A DNA stretch of 64,000 nt, from NCBI GenBank assembly GCA_002197995.1, contig NGZR01000003.1, positions 4,464,001 through 4,528,000 of the forward strand, read 5' to 3'. The stretch comes from Gaeumannomyces sp. JS-464 (lineage: Eukaryota; Ascomycota; Sordariomycetes; Magnaporthales; Magnaporthaceae). Numbering within the stretch: position 1 is the stretch's first letter; every line of letters starts with the position of its first letter. A model generated the notes under the pieces. The model worked only from the letters and a program-made list of their open reading frames with translations, was not told the origin of the DNA and ran no database searches. The position numbers and the translations under genes are program-made. Below, piece after piece: positions 37,022 through 47,481 of this stretch.

Positions 37022-38034
37022 GGTCTGCAGGCTTCTTGCAAAGATGGCAGAGCGAATTGGGCTACTGCAGCAAGCGTCCGCAGCTTCTTCGCATGGAGGG
37101 AAGAAGGAGGGATATGTTGCCACGATCTGGCCAGCCCGAGAAAAAATAGAGAATGCGTCTTGGGTGGGCAAAATTCCACCAGCCCACACAATCCAGGGTC
37201 CGTCCCCCAAAAGTCGCACACCGCCAAATGCCAATTGCAATCGCACACTGGTGGCAGTTTCCCGTGCGCGGAAGCGATGTGAGGAGCGGGGGTTGGGGGA
37301 ATGGCTGGGCGGTGGAGTGGCGGGAAATGAACAGATTGGCGCCCGGTCTGGGCCAGGAAAGGGGGAAATTCAGCAAACCGGCAGGAACCCGCTCTGGGCC
37401 AGCGAAGCTCAACGGATTTGCGCATCTTGGCCCGCCGCCGATGCCATCCACTCGCTCCCCATTGAAGGACCGTCTGGACTCTTTAGACGCTCTGACTCGT
37501 GGGCCAGAGAGATGCGGACAGCTACGGATGGATACTAGGTACCTACCTACCTACCTAGGTTGATAGTAGGGGCCTGAGATACTCGGGTACCGAGGCAATC
37601 ACACACGTGAAGAGAGATTGCTGGCGGTGATCCATGCCCGGCCACGAAGCCCTTCACCGTCAAAAGGGGGGCCCTATCGACGGACGGAAGCGTTCACTGG
37701 TATCGGCGGATGCACAACGTAGGGGCCGAAGCTGGCCCACTGGACGAACCCTCGCTGTGGAGCCAAACGGCCGGGAAGACCCCGGGGCTGGGAAAAGATG
37801 CCACATGTTGCAAAAGAGAGCCCTCCGTGAGGCCAAGGCAAGATTCCAGAACATAGGCCTCGTTAGTGTTGACGAGCAATTTCCGGACGGGGTGGCCGTA
37901 GCGAGCAATGAGCCCAACCAGACAAAAGGAGTGGCCGAGCCGGCAGATGGAAATCGGAAAAAACGAGGGTGAGAATTAGGAAGAGATATGGAAATAGCCA
38001 ACCAACCACAAGGAGCCGCTGCGGCAAAAGTGAC
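37022..38034. other. Promoter region of methyltransferase gene
   Basis: Upstream of the methyltransferase gene and before the tRNA. It contains the CCTACCTACCTACCTAGG block at 37543-37560. No additional gene is supported. Confidence 0.5.
37535..37562. repeat. TACC/CCTA tetranucleotide array
   Basis: ACTAGGTA followed by several tandem CCTA units and CCTAGGTT. The ends (CTAGGTA and TACCTAG) form an inverted pair around the tandem. This is the clearest copy of a motif family that recurs in several spacers of the window. Confidence 0.7.
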
Positions 38035-38121
38035 TGCCCACTGTCAGAATCGAACTGACGATCTTATCATATCATGAAGTTTCCCTACTAGTGATACGCT
38101 TTACCACTAAGCCAAGCGGGC
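38035..38121 (-). tRNA. tRNA-Thr(AGU) with 15-nt intron
   Basis: Read on the minus strand, the acceptor stem GCCCGCT pairs with AGTGGGC. The D arm is GCTTAGTGGTAAAGC and the T arm is GTCAG-TTCGATT-CTGAC. The anticodon stem TATCA pairs with TGATA around the loop CTAGTA, so the anticodon is AGT (decoding ACU threonine). A 15-base intron (GGGAAACTTCATGAT) lies after position 37, the standard eukaryotic tRNA intron site. The discriminator base is A. After removal of the intron the molecule is about 72 nt. Confidence 0.88.
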
Positions 38122-38844
38122 TGTTGCTGTCGATGCTGGACATGATCCATCTTGGCTTTATATAGCCGAACGAATCAAGCATCCAGATCTGCACGCATGT
38201 GGAGATTCAAGTGTCACGAAGACGCAGGGTCGTTCGGAAACACGAGCCGGTGAAACAAACTCCCGCACTCCACACAGATCCCATGCTCCAACAGGCAATA
38301 AAACGCTCGGGCAACACCGTAGCCAAACAAAAGGTGTCAGTTTCAATGGCTCCTATGAGCAGTGAGCCAGGTATCTATACGCTAATAAGTAATGGCATGC
38401 TATCCCAATCAGTGGGTGCTGCCATGGCGGATAAACTCCTGAGTTCCCCGCCCGAATGTTGCAACGCCGCGCAAGCTAAAAAGAAAATCCATGCAGAGAT
38501 AATGACAGAGAATAACTAGTATAAAAGGAATCAACTCTAGACATCGGTCATTGATGACATCAGATAGTCGTAAGCACAAAAAAAAATAAAAAGTACACGC
38601 AGTTATGCATGGTATCGATCCAAGCAACCCGCTAAGACAGACAGAAAAACAACAAAGGAAAGAAAACTACGGAAGTGTAGTAGATGTGGAGGTAGACACC
38701 ACCTATGCTTTTCGTGGTGAAATTCTTAGCTCCGGCTGAAGCTACGGAAGTGCCGCGGAGCCCGCCCCACGAGCGGCGTGACGATCGACGAGTCGCCGCG
38801 CCTGTGCGCCCGATCAAAGTAGCGGGCGCTGTTCGTCGGTGGAG
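38122..38844. other. Spacer between tRNA and NRPS-derived gene
   Basis: Holds the tRNA upstream region and the 3' untranslated region of the large minus-strand gene. An A run lies at about 38578-38586. No gene is supported. Confidence 0.5.
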
Positions 38845-41800
38845 TCACGGGGAGACCACGTCATCTGGCACCTCATCGGCCGGGATCGGCGGCAGCGGCG
38901 GCCTCACCAGCGACATGTTGAGGTCCGCCGGCCGGTTCTGCCTGTAGCGCTGCTGCCTCTGCGCATGCTGCTGCTGGTGGTAGTACGCGTTCTGCTTCAT
39001 CGCCGGCGTGGGCGGCGAGATAGGTGTGGGCGTCGTGGCCGAGAGACCTTGCCTGCTGCCGGGGGTCGGAGGAGAGATGGGCGTGAGGGCGCTGACAGTG
39101 CTGTCCTTGCGAGGTCCGCCGATGTACGAGAAGCCGCCGTAGCTCGCGGGGACCATGCCCGGGAAGACAGTGTGCTGCTCGAGGTCTTCATGGGCGCCGC
39201 TGCTGACGGCGCTGCTGCCGTCCGTCAGGCTCTCCATGCCGCTGCTGCCGCCCGAGCTGCCGCCGCGGCGCATTTCGGCCGACTCGTTGCGCACCTGCGG
39301 CCGCACCTGCGCTTCGCCCGAGATCTCGTGCAGCGCCCGCTCCAGTTGACGCTCGAGTTCGTCGTCGTCGCGGAGCGGTCCCGTGGCCGATGCGCCCAGA
39401 GGCGTGGGTGCGCCGGGAGTATTGATTGGCAGGCCGGGCGTGAGCATCGAGGATGCCGGGACTGCCAACGGTGTCGGCAGAGCCCCGTCCCGCGTTGAAC
39501 GGGGCGGAGTCCGGACATTCTCCGCGGTGGCGCGGGAGTCGACGACCAGGGAAGGCGTCGGAGGCACTGGCGGTTGCTGGTCGTGACCCTTGATCTTACT
39601 CGCTATCTTGGACACAAGCGATGAGCGCGGAAGCGATATCGTGTGGAGAGACGACGAAGACACGTTTCGCTTGTGTGTGTTGCTGCTGGGGCTGCTGTGT
39701 CCGGTCATCTTTCTCGCGATGAGGTTGAACTGCCTTGCCATGGTCGGGTTGTCCAAGACCTCCTCCATCGAGACGGAAAACTCTCCCGGTCCTCCAATCC
39801 CAGGCAGGCCGAGCTTGGGGACCTCTCGGGTCAGCGCTGAGGCCAGCTGCGACGCGGGGATCAGCGAGCCCCACAGGTCGTAGAATGCCGCGTGGTCTCT
39901 GTGCTCCTCGGGCACATTGAGCGTCGCGGGGTTGAGCGACGACGAAGTCCAGGCCTTTTCGATGGCCTTGCGGATCGCCGCGGCGTGGTTGGGAGCTACG
40001 TCGCTGTTGGGTACGGCGTGCAGGTCGCCGGCAACCATGCTCGGCGTCGACGGTGCCTGCGGCAGTGGGATCTGCGCCTTGAGCTTCTGGAACTCCGAGG
40101 ACGATGGCACGAGAGGAGCCGTGATGGAGGCAGACGTAAAGGCGGCCACGTTGTCAACGAGCATCCGGAGCGTCTCCTCGGCGAAGCTAACAGGGATGCG
40201 GCTCTCGCAGAAGGTGATGCACACCTCGATGCTGTTCGTGTGGCTGCCGGAGCCGGGCCCGCCACCGCCGCACGCGAGCGAGTGCACATACATGTCGGGC
40301 ACGTCCTGGGCGCGGCTCTCGATGATGGTGAACCTGCACGAGGGACCGGCGCCGCCCTTGCCCAGGTTGAAGACCTTGGCCTCGGACGGCGTCACCGTCG
40401 TCTCCTCGTACTGGTGATGCACGATGGTGCTGAGCCTGGTCCAGTAGGGCCAGGTTGTGCATGACTGCACCAGGTCGAGGAAGCCAAAATTCTCAAACTG
40501 GATGCCGGCCACGCGCTGCGCCTGCACAGACTTGAGCAGGTCCAGGGGCGCGATCTGTCGGTCGGGGAACTTGACTCGCACCGGGATCGCGTTGGCCGTC
40601 GGGCCTAGGACGCCCGCGACAGACTGGCCTCCGGGCAGCCGGACCTGGCGGCCGTCGACCATCTCGCCGAAGACGACGTCGCCGGAGCCCGACAGCGCCG
40701 CCAGCGTCATGGCCCAAGCAGACTTGATGACCGTCTCAAACGAGATCTCGAGGTGCGCGAGCGAGCCCGCCGTGACGCGCTGCTTGATGGTCTTGCTGTG
40801 GTTGGTCAGCTGGTACGGCCGCGTGTGCTGCACCACCTTGGTCATGGACGCGCCCTCGAGCAGCGATCGCCAGTAGTCGGGTGCGCCTCTCGAGTTGGCC
40901 ACCTGCGCCGACCGCACAAACTCGACGTACGACGGCCGCCGCGGCGGGTTCTGAGCGCCGTCGTACAGCTTCTTGAGGTCTTTTACCAGTAGCGCCACCG
41001 ACAGGTCGTCATACTGCGCCTTGGACAGCCGCAGCAGAAGCGTCGACTGCTTGCCGCCGTCGAGGAGGATGAACTTGGTCATGGGCGATGCGAAGGCAAG
41101 CGGCGCCGCCTGGTCCTTCTTGATCACCTTCTCCGCGAACGCGGCCAGTCGCCAGCTCGGACAGAGGTAGCGCTTGAAGTTGGCGCCCGCACTGGACTTG
41201 AACACAATCTGGTACATGCGGCGCTTGTGAGGCACAAACGCGGTGCGAAGGACTGGGTGGATCGTCACCAGCGTCTGGCATGCGTCCTCGAGTTTCTTGT
41301 AGTTGACCGTGCCCGAGAAGGAAAAGACAAAGTAGTTGATATTGGCACGCCCGCGAAGCATTCCCGACTCGATGAAGCGAGCCTGCATCGACGAAGCTTC
41401 GGCGACCTCCCTGACTGTGGCCCTATCGGCGCCGATCTTGGTGGCAAGGACCGTCTCGAGATCATCGCCGTTGCTGCCTCTCCTGGGTTGCTGGAAGGAT
41501 CGATAGCAGCAGGCACGCGGCAATGCTGTTCCTCGACTGCCTCTGCTGCTGATTTTGCGGTTGTTGTTGTTGGTTGTGGTGCTGCTGCTGCGCATCTTCA
41601 GGGTATGTGGCCGCTGCCGCCGGAGCCGAAACAACAGACGACATGGAGACCTGGGCCGAGTGCGAGGACGCATGAGCCTGCACGTGCGCCTGCTGTGTGT
41701 CATCAGCAAACTTCACAGTCCTACAGAGCTCGGAGAGAGTTATGTTGCGGAGAACATCTGCGATCGAGATGATGATGCCCTCTTGACGACAGCAGACGAG

Positions 41801-44800
41801 CAGCTTAGTAGCGAGGATGTCGTCGCCACCAGCCTTGATAAAGCCGTCTCCACCGCTGATAACGGTCTCATCCTCAATGTTGAGCACGTGTGCCCAGATC
41901 TGACGCATACGCTCTTCCATCTGGTTCAGCGGGAGCGGCCTCATGCAGTACCGCTGCACCTCGCCTGGGTTTGGCACAGTCGAGAGGGCAACCAGCTGCT
42001 CCCGGGAGAGGCCATGGATGATCTTCTGCAACTTGCGGCGGTTTACCTTGAGCGAGGCCGTCACCGGTAGGTGCTTCACAGGGATGTAGATCTGCGGGAT
42101 CATGTACGATGGTACCGCATTGCGCAGACCTGTCTCTGCAAGCCGCCGTGCCGCGAAGAGGCGCTCGCGGGTCGTGCGCGACAGCTGACGCAGATCCTCA
42201 GGCCCATCGAACATCTCGCCAAGCTCGACGAAGGCAGTCAGCACAGGCTCGACCTGGGCCCCCTTAAACGCAATCGCCTCAGTAATGACGTCGACTCCAA
42301 GGCCGAGACTGCGGCGAATGTGCTGCTCCAGCTCCGAAATGACGATAGTGTGTCCGCCAATCTCGAGGTCCTCCTCCTTGCTCGAAATGATCTGAATGAA
42401 GCCACCTTCAGTATAGCGGACCCGGTGGCCCGTCTTGAAGTACCGGGTCTTCCTGTTGGAACCGCCGGTCGAGAAGTCGGCAGTGTTCCAGTGCGTCTGG
42501 TCAACCTGGCCGTTGCGGAAGTCGCAGCCCAGAGTTGGACCCTCGATGACGAGCTCGCCGACGGCGCCAATAGGCATTAGCTTGCGGTGATCGTCGGGGT
42601 TGACGATCCAGAAGTTGCCTGCGAGCGGACCACCGATGCGGTTGAGCTGGTGGGGGCCAAACACTTCGAGGAACGAGATGCCCAGGGGACAGATGTCCGG
42701 GGCGCCATAGGCAAAAAGCACCCTCTTCTTGCCAGCCCACGGCGCGTACGAGTCCTCATCCAGGGATCGCGTGCGAAAGCAAATGGTCTTGAGAGTCGGC
42801 AGGATTTCGACGTTGAGCTTGCGCGAGAGCAGGGGCGTCATGTAGGACCAGTTGACCTCCATGCGCTGCACCGCCCCGGTGAAGTCGAGGACGCGCTCCG
42901 AGTCGGTGGGGATGCACACGCATCCACCATGGATGAGCGTCGCGAAGACCTCGGAGAGTGCGATATCGACGTTGTAGGACGACAGCTGCATGACCCTGCT
43001 TGTCGCCGAGATCATGGCCGAGGGGCCCTGGGTCAGCAGCGCCATCGACATGGAAGCGTGCGAGAAGGCGATGCCTTTGACCCGCTTAGACGACGCTGGC
43101 ACAAAGAAAACGCAGGCGATATCCTCCTCGGACGTGTGCGTCACTATGGGCCGCATCGGCTGAAGCTGGAGCTCCCTCAAAAGCTCGCCGTTTAGGATAA
43201 TGACTCTCTCGAAGAGGTTGCCCAGCACGGCCGACGCGTTCTGGCACTGGATAGCGACACGTGACGAGTTGAGCTGCTCGAATATTGGCTGGATGAAGCC
43301 CATGTCAGACGCATCGATGGGAACAAAGGCAGCGCCCGTCTTGAGTACCGCGAGCATGGCCACTGGGGACCAGAAGCTCTTCTCGAGAACGAGAGGCACC
43401 GTGTCGCGGTGTCCGACGCCGGCATCAATCAGGCGCAGCGCCAGGCGGGATGCGAGGTCGTCGAGCTGATGATAGGTGAGCTCGCCGTCCCACGCGTAGA
43501 TTGCGGTCGCCTGGGGGCTCTCGCGGACATTCTTCTCCACAAGCTCGTGCACCACAGCGGAGCGCGGCTGAGGAGCATCCCGCTCGTTGGCCCAAGCCAC
43601 GACCTGGGCATAGTCGTGATCGGTGAAGAGGTCAACGCCCTCGATAGAGCCGCTAGGCATCTCCAGGATGGCATTGAGGGCCTTTTTCAGGGTGTTGGAC
43701 ACATTCCTTGCCTCACGCTCCGAAAGCAGAGAGTTACTGGCGATATCAACTACGAGACTGCCGTTCATGAAGCGGGCGTTGATAGCCAGGTCGAAGCTGG
43801 AAGTCTCGCGGTGCGACACTCCGTGGAGCTCAAAGTTGGTCTGCGTCGTGAAGCGGCTGTTCAGCTCGGCCGGCTCGTGGGTGAGCGAAACGCACGAGTT
43901 GAAGAAGCGCTCGTGGCCGCGAACACCGAGGACGTGGTGGAGCTCTGGGATAGAGACATGCTGGTGGCGGAGGCTAGCGACGTACTCCGACTCGACAGTT
44001 CTCAGCATCGACGACAGCGACTTGAACGGCGACAGCGTCAAGTTGCACACGATAGTGTTGCCGAAGCAGCCAACCGCGTTGCGCATGCTGGGTCCGCCCG
44101 ATACAGCCTCTCGCCCAGTGGCGCGATAGCCGAAGCAGACCTCGTCATTGCCGACAAAGGCCCGCAACACGAGACCCCAGGCAAGGCGCAAGACTGCGTC
44201 GCCAGAAACCTGATTCGCACGCGAAAAGTCCATGAATGTCTTGGCGTCGATCTCAAGGTCGAAGTGCGAGTTCTCGTAGAAGCGCTGCTCGTTTGTGAGC
44301 AGGACAAGGCGCGGGAATGTGCAGGGCTCGACGTTTCTGAGTCGGTGCATCCAGAAATCAAGGCTCTGGCTAGTGCGCGCCGTCTCGAGAAACTTGAGAT
44401 ACTCGGGGTAAGTCAGGCCTGTGGCGTCCTGCAAGGGCATGTTCAAAGCGTAGGCGCGGCGGACGTCGACGAAGATGACGTTCATACTCTGGGCATCACA
44501 TAGCGCCTCGTTGATATCAAGCTTGACCAGCGTTTTGGTTGGTGCTTTGCAGACGGCAAACCTATGCTGCGGACGTGAGGTCCCGCCCGGGACCATTGGC
44601 AGATTATTGAGAGCCTCGATGGGATCCTCGCCGGCGTGGACGTCGATGAACAGCATGTGCGGTGAGCACTTGCGGAGGACTACCTGGTCGTAGACGCCCG
44701 TCTCGGTAACACTCTCGATGAAGATGGTGCGGAGCGCCGCATGCTTCATCGTCACGTTCTGCCACGCCGCGCACAGTCGGGAAACATCGACGGATTCGCC

Positions 44801-47481
44801 GGTTGCCGAGGTGAGTTCATAGATACCGTGGAGCTGTGACGATTCGGGGACGCTCTCCTGCCTGATAAGAATGGCCTGCTGGACCGCAGTGACTGGATAG
44901 ACCGCCTCGATGTCGCGCATGCTGTTCAGGCCGAGACCGGCCAAGCGGTCTTTGTTCAGCTTTTCCAGTCCAGCATACGTCACATCAAGCTGCGGCACGT
45001 CTGCCAAGGTGAGCTCCGGGGTGTGGTAGCGCAGCCGGCCGATGGCCTCAAGCAGAAGGTACTCAAAGTTCTCGACCCATTGCGCAATAAGCTCCTGGTG
45101 CTGCGACTGTCGGTTATACAGCAGCTTGATCTTGGCCGAGCCCCGCGAGATTACAGCGTTGACCTCGAACAGAGCTATGCGGCCGACCCTGGGGCCAATA
45201 TCTGAAGTCTTGGACGCCAGCGTCCTGCCCGGGATTGTCAGCTGCTCCAGGACGCCGTTCTCCGCTCGAGCTGCTGCATCGATCCCGCGTAGCTGAAGAT
45301 CAGCTCGATGGGCCAGTCTTCGGTGAACAGGTCCGGGCCGTTGCGGTTGAAAAACTTGGACGCAAAGTATTGCGCTCCCCTCCTCGGCATCGCCCGGCGC
45401 AGGTCCTTCAGCCGCCGCAGAACATCCAGGAAATCGTTCCTCCCGGGCTCCAAGACCGAGCCAATCGGGCTCAGGCTGGTAAACCACCCGACAGTGTCTG
45501 TTATGTCGATGGTAGGGTCGGTGACCTCGCGGCCATGCTCCTGGTTCCAGATGACGGGAACCGGCCGGCCGTGGAAAGTCTGGGAGAAGGAGAGGAGAAG
45601 GGCGGCCAGGTAAATATCGACAGACTCGGTCTGAAAAACCGCATTGCAAGTCGTCTGCAGTATTGTTGTCAGCTCGGGGCTCAGGCAGAAGCTGGCCTCG
45701 CGCGCATCGGCGTAGGTGTTTGGGGCGTCCTGCAGGCCCCAGTAGGCGTAGTTTCCCGCAGGGGTACCGGTCGGAATTGGGCTGCTGATGTCCGTCTGCT
45801 CGATCTCGCGCTTCTGGAGCTGGTTCCATTGCTGAAAAGGCAGTGACCGTTGGGACAGCAGGCTGCCGTTCGCCAGGAGCTCGTCCAGGTCCTGGATTAT
45901 GACTCTCCACGAGAGCAGATCGACAACTAGATGGTGTGCCACCAGGTAGATCATCTGGTGCCCGTCGTTGGTCTGTACATGGTCCACGACAAACACAGGC
46001 CCCTGCTCTATATCGACCAGGGTCTGGCTCTCTTCGATGATGGCCTGGAGCTCCTTGTCGGTGCTAACGGTGTGGAAGCGCAGACTGTAGGCGCCGGCAG
46101 CTGGAGGGACAACCCGCTGAGTCCATGCGCCCGTCGGGGCCTTCGAAAATCGTGATCTGAGCATCGCGTGGTGTCCTACCACGGCATCTACCGCGGCCGA
46201 AACGTCGTCGAGACCGAAATTCTTGCTTGTCCTGAGGAGAATGCTCTGGTTAAAGCGGTAGCTACCGTCGCGCACCGAACGATGGGTTGAGTCGCCGCCC
46301 ATTGCCGTCAGGAAGTAGAGGTTCTGCATCGGCGAGAGCTCGACTCCGCTGTTGAGAGGCGTGCCGTCCCAGCGCCGAGAGGGTTCGGCGCGCGTCGAGG
46401 CGATCCTCGCAAGCTGCGCCAGCGTGTGGTTCTGCAGAATCTCAGACGAGTTGAGAAAGATGGAATCGGCCTTGGCCATTGCCACGACCTGTGTGGCGCT
46501 GATGTCATCGCCGCCGAGTTGTGCAAAGGAGAAGTTCATCCCAATGTTCTCAACGGGCATCTGAAGCGCCCTGCTGACCGCTCCCTGCAACGCCTTCTCA
46601 ATATCAGTCAAAGGCTCTTGCACGGCCTCCTCGATGTCCATGCTCATGATGTGTTGCTGAGTCTCGTCGTTGACATTCTGGATCCAGGTCCGTAGCCTCC
46701 TCTTGTTAACCTCTCCGGTCTCGGTTGTGGGTATCTTCCTAAGCACGATCCAAACTTCAGGGACCTCGCATCCTCTAGCTGCCTCCTCGAGGCTGCGTCG
46801 GATTGCGGCGACCTTTGTTCCGGCGAGGAACATATGGGTTTGCGGAATGACCTCAACATCTGACGCAGGGCTCCCCGGGATCTCGATATCCCGCAGCACA
46901 ATGAACGCGACCCCCTTCCCGTCGAAAGGCCCTGCTCGGGGCTTTATAATGACCGACCGCTCGACGGCCTTGTCGTCGTCTAACAATTTGTCGACATCGA
47001 CCTCGACCGCGGGAGCCGAGAGCGCGGCGCTTGATGTGCTGGAGTTGCGCGAGTGCAACGTCGAGGCATCGCTGGCGTACGAAAACCGGCTCGGCTTGCG
47101 GGGTCGGAGTTGTAGCGGGTTAGGGGGTGTCGATGCGTCGGCCGGTGTTAGTGTATCGTCACGCCTGCACGGTTTTATACACGTCTCCAGCTCGGCGATG
47201 GTAACGCAGCTCAGGATGTCTTTTATCCTGACATCCAGGCCGAGACTCCTGCATTTCCTCCTGAGAAGGGTTGCTGTGCGCTGATCGCCGCCCAGGTCTT
47301 GGAAAGAGTCCATCACCTGTATAGAGCTGGCATCGAGCTGCAAAACATGGGCGATGGCCCATACTAGCTTGGACCCGAGCGGCTCTTCTCTTATAATGTC
47401 GGACGCGTCCCATGAGTTTGTCGTGTCGATGCGGGGAAGCTGGGGCTTCGGTGAGCCCAGCGGCTGCATTGAGTAGTCCAT
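38845..47481 (-). CDS. NRPS-derived pseudo-synthetase, T-(A)-T-E-C-A-T-C with lost active sites
   Basis: An intronless gene of about 2,878 residues built from nonribosomal peptide synthetase domains. In order: carrier T1 (about 30-105, GGDQ at 64-67); Ser-rich linker; C-terminal fragment of an A domain (about 165-270, ETGEVNKRRL); T2 (about 285-362, GGDD at 323-326); epimerase-type domain (about 375-790, AHHLVVDLLSW and EHGRE intact); condensation C1 (about 855-1290, INEALCDA); A domain (about 1330-1830); T3 (about 1860-1930, KAGGDD); Gln/Asn-rich linker; terminal C2 (about 2014-2475, SKAQYDD); Ser/Pro-rich tail to the stop. All three carriers lack the serine that accepts phosphopantetheine. 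Both C domains have replaced the second His of HHxxxD (Glu, Lys). In the A domain, core A3 reads VPASSKRVKG, A5 reads YGAPD and A7 reads KTGH. Two frame breaks at 45262-45263 (one short) and 41485-41487 (one extra) cancel out and leave exactly 2,879 codons. Peptide synthesis looks impossible; a retained non-synthetic role is inferred. Confidence 0.88.

Noticed and set aside
36438..37538. 366-codon plus-strand reading frame opposite the methyltransferase gene
   Set aside because: It lies over well-supported exons and introns of the methyltransferase and reads as low-complexity Glu/Gly/Val sequence, typical of an antisense shadow.
38716..38729. GGTGAAATTCTTAG, resembling a conserved stretch of 18S rRNA
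   Set aside because: Only about 14 bases match and the flanking sequence does not continue as rRNA, so it is a chance match or a very small fragment.
43409..44503. Long plus-strand reading frame of 364 codons opposite the NRPS-derived gene
   Set aside because: It is a frame shadow of the strongly biased minus-strand coding sequence and has no domain of its own.
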